The notes under the pieces are model-generated. The model did no database searches and had not been told where the DNA came from. It saw nothing but the letters and a program-made list of their open reading frames with translations. Both the position numbers and the translations under genes were made by a program. DNA of 64,000 nucleotides from Paracyclopina nana (lineage: Eukaryota > Arthropoda > Copepoda > Cyclopoida > Cyclopettidae): assembly GCA_019096065.1 (NCBI GenBank), contig JAGUCH010000004.1, forward strand, positions 7,006,001 through 7,070,000, written 5' to 3'. Shown piece by piece: positions 1-11,994 of this stretch; position 1 is the first letter of the stretch; each line of letters begins with the position of its first letter.

Positions 1-2
1 TA

Positions 3-2797
3 GTACAGCAGAAGCTGCAGCAAAGCTCACCCATTCTATCTAGGGTAGATGCTTGGCTAACAAGGCAATTGGGAAAAGCTGAATGTGAGTTTGTTGAGCA
101 AACCAAATGGAGCCCCCATCAAGAGGCAATAAAGCAGTGTAAAAGTCAGGGACTGGAACAAAGCGCTTACTTCTTAGCCAAAGATTTGTCCTTTAGAAGG
201 GACCATGAGCCAATGTTGGCCAAGGAGCTGAGAAAAACATGCAAGCAACCAGCCAAAGAATTCTCCTTTCAGACCAGAATTTGGAACCCCAAAAACTGGG
301 TGGTCACAGAGCTTGGTACAGATAGTGTCATCCCAACTGAAGTGTTAGACAATTCAGACGATGATGACACTTTGAGCTATATTCCCCACCATAAAAGAAG
401 ATCTCATGAAGACCAAGAGAAAGGCTTATGGTCTTCTTCCTCCAAGAGCAAAACTACCGAGTCAGTGTCCTACAGTGTTTGCAAGAAGACAACTGTCACC
501 ACAAACTCTGGACACATTGGCTGGAGGTGGTGCAATTTCTTCTACAGAACCTCTGCATTTTTTTGGAATACTCTGTTTTTCTTTGGCATTGTGGTACCAT
601 GGTGCACACCTCTGTCTCTGAGGGCACTTTTTTGTGAAGAGCCATTCTACCCCCAGCACATTTTGGATGCCAAAACTGGAGTGATCAAGAAAGATAGGGC
701 TAGTAAAACACATACAGTGATGTCTAGGGTATTCAAGCTGTGGAGTCACATAAGGCAAGAGCGAAAAGATTTTGAATCAAGGCCAGACACTGGACTTTTG
801 TCGAAAGCCATGTCGCGACATTTTCATCGGTTCATCAATTATGTGCTCAAGGGCTTTTTTGGCACAGCCCTCATAGTGACAGTGCTGCCAGTGAGCATGT
901 TGTTTGTGTCTCTACTAAGCATTTTCCTTGCTTTGACTGCTCCTTTTTATGTCTGGGTTGGCAGTGCTGCATTGCACTTGCTGGCATTTCTCTTGTTTGA
1001 CATTGAAACCAAAACCTTCCTCACAGCAGTGGTCTGGAATGTCTTGGTCAATTTCCTTGGCATAGGCATTTTACAGCCCATCATTTGCTCACTTGTGGCC
1101 TTTGTTTTATGTCCTCTGGGTTGTTTTATTGGCTGTTTCCTTTCACTGGCTAGAAAAGGAATCAGAGATGCATGGGACACTGTGATATTTCAATTGGTCA
1201 TCAAAATCCATGGAAGGATACCCCTCACTGATACCTTTTTGGCAAGGAGAATAGCTGGACCTGGCATGGCTTCAAATTACTACTATCAAATCAAAACTGA
1301 ACAAGCTTTGGCTGCTTTGGAATCAGCCATGGACCTAGATCACTTGGCAGCTTATCAAGTATAACCTCATTTCCATTATACATACCAATGCTTGATTACA
1401 ACATGAAAATTCTATCTTTCTTAGGCTGATGTAACAAAGCAAATTCGCAGGCCAGAAGAAGAATATTTGGCCTTTGCAAGGAAGCACTTTGGCCCTTTTG
1501 GAATGGAGGCCAATTCTGAGAAAAATAGCCCTTATAGAAAAATTGTGCATGAAACTAAAATGCTGGTGACTCAATTGTCAGAGAAAGTTGCTCGCAGAAG
1601 AGAGTTATTTGAGAACAAGCTGCCCTCAGGCACAAGGAGCATCATAAGGCTGACTGAATTAGATTTGAAGCTGGTGCTTCAACAGGGGACAGCCTTAGTG
1701 GAGACATTCTACAAGCAAAATGTAATGCCTAAGATGACAGAAAGTGAAGTAGACAATTTCTGGGCCACCAAGAGCTTGAAAAGGGAAGATTGGCTGGGTC
1801 TAACAGCCTATTTGTATTCAGTCCTTTTTTCTCCTGAATTCCTTATTCCACTACAAGATGTGGACTCAACATTTCTATTGAAGGTAGTGCATCAGTATTT
1901 TAGTTTAGCTCAATTCCAAGTGTAAAAATGTATGTTTCAGGTGAAACATTGGAATTTGAGCAGATACATAAACATGGCTTTGGATGCAAACTGGAAGGAT
2001 GACCTTGATGTAACCAAAGTCATTCAGACTCCAAAACTGCAATCTTTTGTGACTCAGCCGGACATCCCCCTGGAGTCTTTTAATCCCCTGGCCTACATAA
2101 GCCCTTCACCATCTAGAGAAAGAAAGGTAAGAGTCACCCTCCTCACTTCAGTTGTGCTTTTTGGTGTAATCTTAATCCTTGCAGGATCAGTGGCTAATTT
2201 ATAGGAAGACCAAAAAGGATCTCTCAACCAAATTGTCCAACCCACCGCCACTACCTCATCCAATTGAAATTTCAGTGATAATCTCAAATAGAGAAAGCTT
2301 TACCAGGTCTCAGCTCAAGCTTGACAATATGTCCTACCAATCTATGTTGAGGTAAGATTGGTTGAATGTCGTCCCCTTTTCCATTTGCTCTCAAAAAGTC
2401 ATCTTGCAGGTTGCTCCAAGAAGAGTCTCAATCAGCAATGGAGTTTAGTTTCAACAGTCCCACTTCTCTCAAGCTGAGTGAGCCTGGCAACAAGAAATTT
2501 GATTCCATGGTGAGAGACTCCACTTTGAAAGAAGATGAGAGCTTGACTGATATGGATCCAGCTATGGCCAGTCTCACACAATCCCTGGAAGAACTAGACA
2601 AAGAGGTTGAGAGTGAGTCAAAAAAACTAAAGAAAAAGTTCACATACCATATTGGAGATGCCAAGCTTACTGGCTCAGTCCCTCTTCTTGCTTCAACTGA
2701 AGATATTTCAGTCATGACCACCTCTCACCACCAATCAGAATCTCCAATAGTTGCAAAGAAAGTTGTGAACCCAGATTCTTATAGTACAATTGTTTAA
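3..2797 (+). CDS. multi-pass membrane protein, 3' part (unrecognised family)
   Basis: The reading frame is open from the window edge (first full codon at 3), so the 5' end lies outside. Exons: 3-1358, 1425-1883, 1941-2126, 2185-2351 and 2410-2797 (TAA). Phases agree at all four junctions and introns are 57-66 nt. The visible 851 residues start with a charged, acidic-patch segment (DNSDDDD, about residue 115). A hydrophobic stretch follows near residues 175-205, then a cluster of four or five membrane segments around residues 285-390. The rest is a soluble, helical C-terminal half with many charged residues, ending in a Ser-rich acidic tail. I do not recognise the family. The organisation suggests an integral membrane protein with a long cytoplasmic tail. 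AATAAA lies just after the stop, near 2799. Confidence 0.8.
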
Positions 2798-3100
2798 AAT
2801 AAAACAAAAACTAACATTATTAATGAAGGGCAATTATAATTGTGCGCCAAAAACGACAGCTGACCTAATGTTTGAATTTTGATTGGCCAAACAATGGAAT
2901 CCAACATTTTCAATGTAAGAGATATTCATTTAAAAAAAATGATAAAAGCTAGCAGCAGGGCATGTTTCAGCTGTGATTGACCAAGGCAAACATTGCATTT
3001 AATGCATTCAAAATCACTTTAAGAAGATTCACCATGGATACATTCTCCATTATGAATCTTTTTGTTTGAAAATGAGTTAGCTTATCTTTATTTGTTGCAG

Positions 3101-3224
3101 ACAGGTGCAGAAAAAAGTGCCCAGACAAAAGGATGCTCCTTCTTCAGCTCTGGAGAACTTGGTTAAGGTGCCAATTTTGAGTTTTTGTAACACCTACAGG
3201 CCCAAAATGAAAGAACTCACATAA
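3101..3224 (+). other. possible alternative last exon of the membrane-protein gene
   Basis: A good acceptor (pyrimidine-rich tract ending TTGCAG at 3095-3100) is followed by 40 open codons and TAA at 3222-3224. The exon needs two bases from upstream, which is exactly what the donor at 2351 supplies (…AG), giving AGA in place of AGG. It would replace the acidic Ser-rich C-terminus with a short basic tail beginning QVQKKVPRQKD. AATAAA occurs near 3285, about 60 nt after the stop. What is seen is the acceptor, the phase fit and the polyadenylation signal. Its use is inference, and a 40-codon frame can arise by chance. Confidence 0.4.
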
Positions 3225-6200
3225 AAGCCAACTGTGTGCAATATGTCAAGATTTTATGCATCTTCCAATTGGGTGACACCTGCAAAATAAATACACAAAA
3301 GGGGTGTGACTCCCGAGCCCACACATTTAGCAATTAAGCTCCTCCAAGTCAAAGAAACTCAACTTTTATTAGAGCCTTTATTCAACTCAGTTGGCAAGAG
3401 CTTATACTGAAAACAGCAGCTTTTGAGCATAAAAATGGTAATGAGATTTGATACAGCTATGCTAATGCACTTTGAGAATGACTTGCTGGCCGGCTCAAGT
3501 TTCACAAAAACACCATCTTCCATCTGACCAAAAACGGTTTTTAATCTTTGGAGTGAAACTTAATCTCCCTTCTTTTTATATTGTAGCATCACAAGTCCAG
3601 TTATTGCACTTCAGCAGACTTAAAACTACACCCACGAAAAAATCCAAAAAATCAAATCAGCACATAAATTAGGGTTAAATGAAGTGCTCAAGTACATTTT
3701 TATCCAACTTCAGTAGGTGGTCCAGCCTCTCTGAAATTTTAGCAATGCACTGTGGATGATTAAGTGATTAAAAAAATTATGTTACTATTGCAAACAGACA
3801 GGCTACCTTTAATTTTGCCATTTTCTTATTTTTTCTTAGACCAGCCAAGTACTCAACTTACTGAGTAATGACGTCATATTTTGGCCTGTCTTTACATAGG
3901 GTTTTACCTCCAATATTTGAATGAAGAGACACACCTTGAAAAATCTGCATTTCATCTGTAGACTGTAAGGCACCCCCACATTGAGCTCAAATTGCCAAAA
4001 AGTAGCTACTTTTCTTAGTACTTCAAAGGAATTGGACTAATTATGTTGCTGCGCTTTAATTCAGGTTTGACTTCAGATTTTTAGCATGAGTGGGTGAAAA
4101 CTTGAGCCAATTTTGCTATTTATTATCAAATGCCCACGCTGCCATTTTTTTGCACGACAAAAATTGATAGCCATTGATGATCGAGCTTTATTGAATTTAT
4201 TGTGATGATTCCTTGCCGCCATATTTAAAGAACAAAGGCTACTCAACCTAAGATCAGTATGGCCAGCGTGCACAGTGGATTATTGATTGCACATTCGAAA
4301 AAGAGGCAGCAGAAAGCAGAATACATTACTTTCAGCGCAAATATTTTTTATTTTTCATGGCAAAGGCTAAATTATGATGCGAGCCAAATTGGGCAAAATA
4401 ATCCACTGTGGATGTGGTTTTAGAGGGGTTGTGTAATTTGCACAGAATATAATCAAATGGCTAAGATGAAGTCCATTTTTGCAAAGTTGAACAAAAACCA
4501 TAGGTATGATTTTGATGCTCATGTCATTTAACGGAAAAAACAGCGTTGTTGGTGTTTTCTCCACATGTAAACCACGTGGGTGTCAAAAAAACGTTTAATT
4601 ACGTGGGCATACATAGAAATTTGTCTAACCGTTGAGGTTATCAAAGGGAGATCAACGGAATGCTCAAGATGCCAAAGAAAGGCGTTAGAAAACCGTTGAT
4701 GAATGATAACATCTGTGAAAAAACAACAGAAAATCACGTGTTATCATATGCCCAATTTAACACACCATCTTCTATGTTGCAGAAGTCGGTTTGCCCTTGA
4801 TAACTTATATGGACACCTTGTGGGGAATATCATCCTTTTCTGCAAAAATGATTGCATGCAAAATCTGCCAGGAATCGAGAAGATATTATAGCCTCAGAGA
4901 AAATTACAAGGTTTTCGAGTCACACATCCACCATTTTAACACCTACATCATTTGCTAGCTGAATTTTCGTAACTACTTTACTCTTTGGTCAACCATAAGG
5001 TGCACTCTTTGAAGCAAGTCCACTGTCAACATTAATAAACTTTTTTTATGCAATGATAGGTCAGTTTTTGCGCTATCAAAAATTATGCTTAACTTGTTTT
5101 GACAGCCTCAAAATTGGCCTAACTTTTGCTCGTCATTTGATGATACTCATGCAAACTGCAATGTAGACAATTTGAGCTGTCAAAACATGGAACTCAATTA
5201 AAGTGGAGTAAATAAAACTGGTCTGCATTTGATTTTTTATTTGCGTCAAAACTCACCACAAGGCTGGGTGATGTCATCCAAAAGAGAAAACTGGTTGCAA
5301 GTTCAGTTTGCAAGCAGTCAATTTTGGAAAAGTGATCAAGTGTTGAAATAAGAAAACACTCATGTGTAGACGTCCACGCCTTGGAATCTGAAAAAGGGCC
5401 CACTTGCTTCAAAGCTTCTCTTTTAAAAAAGGCACGCCCCCACATAACGCGCAATTCATAATTTTCCAACAGGCAGAAAAAAGAGCTCACAAAAACCAAG
5501 TCTAGACGCACATTTGGTCATCATCATCCAATTCCACAAACAAGCAGCCATTAATTATGTGATTAATGATGTGGCAAAAAAGTGCCAATTTGTTTATGAG
5601 GTAGCAAAAACAAGTTATTTTTTATGCGAAGAAATGCACAACTTTGAAAAATAAATCACTCGATTTTGGCCCTTTAAAATCCTCAAGCCAAATTGTGCTA
5701 AAAACCAGATATTGTTTCTGCTTCAGTTGAAGTGAGCAAATTATGGGCTTATTTTTCCTGATGAAAAAAATGTTTCAAGCTCAAATCAAGAGGCTGAAAG
5801 AGAGGTAAATATTTATGGCTTCTACAACAAATTGCTTTATGGTGGAATACACAATGATGTATGCATGCATAATTACACGCGGAGCGTTTCAATTTTTCCC
5901 GGTCCATCTCCATATAAATCAGGGCCCAAGCTACACGTGTATTTTGTGCTACATAGAAGAACTTGAAAAACGTAGCTCATTTTGCGTGGGATGTTGCTTC
6001 TTCTCCACAATAAACTCTCTCACAAGCAAAGACACGCTCATATTCGCTTCATAGAAGCAATCTGAAAATTCGGACTCATCTTTGAGCCTCATAGGTTGCC
6101 TTTAACTACCCATCATTATTATTGCTAGAACCTCAAACCTTAATTGCTGCGCCTAGATCAAGCCCTTAAATGTCTACTGCTACAGACTTTTCAAGCAGAT

Positions 6201-6307
6201 AAAGTCACCACCACAAAGTAATGAACAACAGGGAAGCAAACGGACAAATTTGAAATTGAGATGCTTCCAAATGAGATACAACATGATAAGAGTTAATTGA
6301 TTTCGGC
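3225..6307. other. intergenic, no gene seen
   Basis: AT-rich sequence with stops in all frames; the short ORFs inside show no splice-supported continuation or protein-like composition. One 14-base inverted repeat (CACAGTGGATTATT at 4271-4284, complement at 4397-4410) is the only structure I noticed. Confidence 0.6.
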
Positions 6308-7082
6308 TTATGAAGCCAACTCAAGTAAACTATCTTCCTTAAACCTAACGTTAACAAATGGTACATAACACTGTTTAATTTGGCAAGGTAAAGAGGGGAA
6401 ATGACAAGAATTTTGAATTTTACCTTCATATAGCAATTTCCATCTTCGATCAGTCCACCAAAAAGCGTTTTTTCCTGACTCGGTTTAAAGTGTTGTTGTT
6501 GTTGTTACCTTTGACAGATCGTGACAAGGCTGGTGACAAACTATTGGAAGAAGCAGACGACGATGTTGATGGTGTAGATGATTCCAAAATGGGCACAACA
6601 TGATCTTCATCAAGGTGTTGTAAACTTGTGGTGTTTGAAGCTGCCAATGGCAATAACTGCTGATTTTCTCGACTTGGCAATTGGGGAACTACTCCATAGG
6701 CTGGAGATTCCTGAGGGGACTTATCAATGGCAGCTTTTGGAACGAGTTGATCTGGAATAGGTTGATTTTTAGTCAGGGCTCTGGGGCATCTTGGAGTGAA
6801 AGGGACTCGTTGACCAGGAGATTCTAAATGACCCAAGAACAATCCTGGAGATCCTGTAACAAAATATTTGGTTATTCAAGCAAAACTATTTGAGAATTGC
6901 TTACCTTGGAAAAAATTTGGAGTCATCCAGGGTGGATTTCTCGCTGCAAAAAACGGCGAATTTTGAGGAATTCCGATTCGTGGCGAAGAAAATGGCGTTG
7001 ATCTCGGTGTCGAGGTTAAAATCATCCTCGGCGGAGGAGTGACAAAGTTTTCGTTATCATCGACAATCAGTCGACGCCTCAT
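6308..7082 (-). CDS. small Pro/Ser-rich protein with a frame break (unrecognised)
   Basis: Start ATG is at 7082. Exon 1 (7082-6905, 59 codons plus one base) begins MRRRLIVDD and is rich in TPxxS/P and SSPR motifs that look like kinase sites. After a 51-nt intron, exon 2 continues in phase from 6853 with another Pro/Ser-rich stretch. Reading straight on, the frame ends at a TGA at 6450-6452. In a neighbouring frame, however, a protein-like segment runs to a good donor (ATGAAG then GTAAAA at 6424/6423). Across a 53-nt intron it continues in phase through 6370-6308 (…FKEDSLLELAS, TAA). The two halves differ by one base at the A6 run (6468-6473 on the minus strand). Either the C-terminus is the short one, or one base of that homopolymer is wrong or slipped. 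I do not recognise the family. Confidence 0.55.
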
Positions 7083-7973
7083 TTCCCTTTCTTAGAGTTT
7101 CTTATTTCAAAAATCAAAATTCAGTTCGATATTCGGTTAGTTTTGTTTTACATTTTTGTTTACTCTTCTCGCTGGTTTGAGTGCTACCAGCTGAAAAAGA
7201 AACAAATCAGGCCAAAAGTAGCAAAATTCCGCCAAATGATTTCAGACTTGAGAAATTCAAACGCCATTGGTGATTCGAAATATTTTGTTTACTTTTATTT
7301 AATTTTTCAGCTTCTTCGAGTGTTACCTGCATGGCAAGATGGAGATGTAGACAAAAGCTGAGAAATTCCGCCTTGCGTAACGAAGCATTTTACTTAGAAA
7401 TACCTCGTGCGTTTTAGCGAGTTTTACCCGCTTTGTTTATATCGACGAAATACATTTATTCCTCCCACTAATCATGCCCTAATAAATCATGGCATCACAA
7501 AATGATGAATTGGTGCCCTGCAGTAAAATTCACAGATGAGAAAAACGTTGATTTTTACACCCTTATCCAGAATTTTCAGCGACATCTTATGCTGCAACGA
7601 AAAAATTACTTTTTTAGCAAGTCCTATTCAAATCTTAAGATGTTGACATTGAATGCTTTCCATTTTAAGAAAATTCGGTTTTCCTCAACATTCAATTTTA
7701 GGCCAAATGAGCAAATTGCTCAATATTTGGAGCATTTCAATCAAGCAACATTTAAGGCCTCACCACATCCTACACGTTTTTTCAAATATGCGCGCTGCTG
7801 AGCTGCATTCAGCCGCGTCTCGCGCCGCGCTCTCACACCAAGCCCAGAAACCAAAAAAAAAAAAAAATGAATCCGCCTGTTGAAACTTCAGTCTATGCCC
7901 AGCATTTGAAATCTTTGCATCTGCATTGACAAGTACAGGGCTATTGCCCACTTTTTGCACCAATCCATTCAAA
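7083..7973. other. divergent intergenic region
   Basis: Separates the minus-strand gene ending upstream from the plus-strand gene starting at 7974, so it should hold both promoters. A 99-codon ORF at 7502-7801 lacks protein-like composition and was not called. A CG-rich patch (7810-7835) is followed by an A run just before 7867. Confidence 0.5.
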
Positions 7974-9947
7974 ATGCCCAACCTGGGAGCCAGAAGAACC
8001 CAATCTTTGCCCTCCAAGTACATGCTACCCTCTGCCAACATGGGGGAATATGAGTCTGGCAGGAGGAAATCCGCACCTGCCAAGCCCCAGGCAGGTGGAC
8101 TCTTCCCCCTGGACGAAGAGGGCACCTATGGCAGGCCCCCTGCAGCACCTGCTCCACCTCCTCCACCTGCGCCCAAGCGAGAGAGGAAGACCAAGATTTA
8201 CAGCTCTTATTCTGTGGACTCTCATTGCAATGTTCATGCCAAGAAGCTGGCCAAAGTTGAGCAGCAACGCGAGCGTGAGATTGAGGAGCAGAGAGCTCGT
8301 AGAAGGAGATCCATGAATGGCACCAAAATCAGGAATGTCTCAGCTTCGCCCTCAAGGGGCTCATCTGAGACAAGGAGCTCACGAAGCCCTGAGCCCGTGA
8401 GACAAAATGGCATCAGGAGGAAAAGTGCTGAGACGACTGGGTCAGGACAGGGAACCAGGAAAATGACTCCAACCACTGGACCTGGGTAAGTTTTCCCCAA
8501 AAAACTTATAAGAATATGCCTTTTTTTGCTTCAAGACCTATTAATGCATTGTGTTACACTTCTTGACAGGTGTATGCATTAATCATGTTGGCATATAGCT
8601 AAAAAAAGCACGGCTAATTTGAACTGAAACGAGCCCTAGGCAATGGAAATGCTACGCAAAATAAATTGGTTTAAAATGACAGTGGAAAATCAAGTTTTGT
8701 GCTCCGTATTTTTTGATTGGGAGCAAGTTATATGTACATGTTGTTAGAAGCAAAACTGTAGATGGCCATTTGAATTTTCCCGCGTATTTTAGACGGGATT
8801 TTTAATATAGCTGTTGATGGGAATGCGTTTTCGTCATGTCATTTGGCAAATGCTCAAAATATGCCAAATATTTGACAAATTGCTTCTCCGTTTCTTCTTC
8901 CTTTTTATGCAAATTGCAGAGTTTTTCGTCGTGACCACGGGTGGGCGTCAGGGTAAAACTTTTTGCTATTTGTGTGCCCGGAAATCATGGCTTTTTTCGA
9001 CTACGCCCATCAAAAAAGTGCAATAGATCAAGGCCTGCACCAATCATGAAAAAATGGCCAAAAAAACCGACTTAGTAACAGTGCACACATAAAGAAAAAT
9101 TAACCTAAAAAGTAAAAGTAATCTGGTATGAAAAGTGAGCAAAAACCCTATAACATATCCTTACACTATGCAAGGGGGGGAAATTAACTTTATTGCAAGA
9201 TAGTATGAATTATTTTGAAATTAGTTATCTTGCTGCAGACTCAAAAAAGTCTTAAGTTCATGGTAAAATCCATTAGTCTAAGCTAAGAAAAAGTGTAAAA
9301 AAAATCCCAGTTTTTGTTGTGTACTTTGGCTGTTAGCGAGTCCAAGTTGCTTTTGCTGCAACCTCTTAAAACCAAACTGAACTTACAACCGACTTTCTTA
9401 ACATTTTGGTTTTTTTTCATACAATCCAGGCTATGATAAACCAATAGAATTATGAGACGAAGGCCATTCAAAAAAACTTCACAGCCAAAAATGGCAATTT
9501 CCTTGAGCTGATGATATCAAACTGGACCTGTCACAAAAATTAGCCTGACATGCATCAAGTTGTGTGCCAAATGACCAAAGTACAAATTATTGCTTTTTTA
9601 GGTACTCCAGCAGCTTTCAAACCAATAGCAGCAGCACTCGGTACTCCAGCAGCAGTTCCTCCTACAAAATCAGTGGAATCAAAGAGGAAAACGAGGACTA
9701 CACATTCACAGAGAATCGCAGAAAAATGTCTGGCTACAGCAAGTATGCCAATGAGGGCTTGAGCTCCGGAATGGGAAGCATCAGCTTGGACGGGTTAAGA
9801 AAGCCCAACATCGATTCCTGGGATTCCATGGGCATTTTGGGCCTCTCCTCCAAAATGTGGAGTGACACCAAGAAACGCCAGGAAAACTTCATGGCCTCAA
9901 CTGGAACCTTTCTAAGGGAGGAGAATTACAACTCTTACATCATGTGA
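7974..9947 (+). CDS. basic Ser/Pro-rich protein (unrecognised)
   Basis: Two exons, 7974-8485 and 9602-9947, phase 2 junction, 1116-nt intron; 285 residues. The first ATG with protein-like downstream sequence (MPNLGARRTQSLPS) was chosen. The open frame runs back to about 7926 but only with non-ATG codons. Features in order: a basic N-terminus, a poly-Pro segment (PAAPAPPPPPAP), a charged helical stretch of about 30 residues rich in Arg, Glu and Gln (KLAKVEQQREREIEEQRARR), an Arg-Ser-rich region, then a Ser-rich and Tyr-containing segment, and a compact C-terminus with WDSMGILGLSSKMWSD and a final EENYNSYIM. No signal peptide or membrane segment. The composition suggests a cytoskeletal or muscle-associated protein, but that is only a guess. 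Confidence 0.75.
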
Positions 9948-11994
9948 AATTGCACTCAGTGACCATTGAATGGAAGAAGAAGAAGAAAATGTGTGTGTGA
10001 ATGAGCAAGGCCGAAGAAATGAGGAAAAACTTGCCAAGTAGCATATATTCAGAGATCAATGGATGATGCTAGTCAGGTTTTTTCCCAAAGGCCATTTTTT
10101 TGCATTTCCTAACCTCATCAGTATACAGTGGCACTCAGTGGGTTATTTTGCAGATTTGAAACTTTGGAATCAATTGAAATTCCCAATTTGAGATTTCACT
10201 GAAGAAAAAGGAGAAGAACCAATGCCAGAATGATCCACTGTGCCATGATGAATTTCTTGACTGTCCTTTTTTGCATACTGTACATAGCTCAACTTTTTGC
10301 TAATAAAACCCAACTTTCCTTGAATAATTATTGATGACAGCTCATTTTTCTTGACAAAGAAGAAAAATGAATGTGATGTTTGAAACAATTCTTGGCACTC
10401 CTGTGAATCCAAGCATTTTTGGAAAATGCAGCCAAAATGGGTCTTTTTGCACCTTTTTACTCATGCACGCCCACGCCTTCCTCTGTAATGCCTCTCAGTC
10501 ACAATAGAGACATTTTGTTGCTTTAGCAGTTGGAAAAAGGCGATGGCTTGACAAATATGCTCACTTTACTCTTGTCTGATCATGTTATGCCATTGTTTCT
10601 GACCCCTCACTGAGCATTCATGGCATAAGCCTCAAAAAGAGTCATTCAAACATTTGTCTTTTCTTTCAGTAGGCTTGTAGAAAAATATTGCTTGTTGAGT
10701 GGGATACCAAATCTCTCTCACCATGAATTCAATGTTTTTAATTTATTCAGCCAGATGGCGCTAGTGCAAAATGTCTACATGGCTAATTTGGATAAAGCAT
10801 AATAATTTAGAATCAAGTTGGTGATTAAAGTCAGTTTTTCAGCTAGATTTTTTGGGGAGCTCAAAATGACTCAACTTGTATATTGTAGTTAAGTCTTTTA
10901 ACCCTGTTTTTTATAGAATTTTGAGTATTTTGCTATCAAACAAAATACTAACCTACTTGTGGAAAATGTAAACTTAAGTGCAAATTATTTGAGCATGTTG
11001 CATAAGAAAAACCACTTATCTGTTGGTAAGTGACTTGATAATTCAATCATTTTCCTATATTCATGAGCCTACTGCAATTTACTTACATAACATAGACTTG
11101 CTGGACTGAAGCGAAAAATGCCTACAATTTGAAGTTGGCAATTTTTCTCAACAAAGAATTGCTACTATACAAAAATAACATACATTTACATTTGACCTTT
11201 AGCATAGTTGGTAATTAAAGCATAATCTAATGAGAATGCATTTTATTCAAAAGAAATGCCCAATTAAACCTCAATTTAAGTGGGATGAACCTTTAGAAGA
11301 TTCTTATCATCTTCATAACAATAATTTAGGCCTGGTAATTCCTTAAATGGGTTTACTACACACTTGTCTACCACCATTGTAATAGACGTTTTGGTTCACT
11401 GAAGGATCGAGAAAAAGGACTTAAAACGGAGCACTTTTCTACTTAAAAAAGCCACACCAATCAGTGTTTTAAAGTCAACTTTTAGGGCACATTATTTTTC
11501 CGATTTTTGCCATAGTGTGCCATCTTGGTCTACTTATAAGGATTTGATGCTTGAATAGAGAAGAGTTGACCGCGAGAGCCTTAAAAAAAGACACCCACGC
11601 CTCGACGACAAACTTAAACAGTGCAGCTGACAAAAACACTAAAGAGGCATTTCACAGCTATCTTCCAAACCCTGAAGTTACTTGCTAAAATATGCACATT
11701 ATCAAGATGAAGTTGCACAAGAAGCAAAAGCCTGCAAGAATCCAATTTTTGCAGATAATGTCAATCAAGCTGAAATTACTTGAGATCAGATGATAGAGTC
11801 AAAGTGAAAGTGGTTATAACATAGTCAAATATTAGTTTTTCTATAGTGTAAGTAAAACTATTGGCAAGGCTGCACTTGAGGCTTAATAAGGCAATTTCAT
11901 GTCCACACATAAGCACCAGTTCAGATGACAAATGTCTTTAATATTGACTGTCATTGTCAAGCCAGAGCCTGAGGTGTAAACAGCCCAAGAGAAG
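9948..11994. other. 3' UTR then intergenic
   Basis: The first ~370 nt are the likely 3' UTR of the upstream gene. The remainder is AT-rich with no coding frame. The promoter of the channel gene should lie just before 11995, but I see no clear TATA box. Confidence 0.5.
10302..10307 (+). terminator. polyadenylation signal AATAAA
   Basis: Canonical hexamer about 355 nt after the stop of the gene ending at 9947. No earlier AATAAA was noticed on this strand, so the 3' UTR probably ends shortly after. Confidence 0.5.

Noticed and set aside
69..1364. Translation start at 69
   Set aside because: The codon is TTG and the frame is open back to the window edge, so this is an internal exon.
1920..1940. 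A 21-nt intron in the first gene
   Set aside because: Using the donor at 1884 instead gives a 57-nt intron with the same phase and acceptor, matching the other introns.
4271..4410. MITE from the 14-base inverted repeat
   Set aside because: Ends lack a matching target duplication and the arms stop after 14 bases; similar CAGTGG words occur near 10130 and 10220 but do not define an element.
6475..6508. 34-nt intron in the small minus-strand gene as a confident call
   Set aside because: Shorter than every other intron here, and the frame after it does not fit the downstream exon.
7502..7801. 99-codon ORF as a gene
   Set aside because: Atypical composition, no splice sites in frame, and no relation to neighbours.
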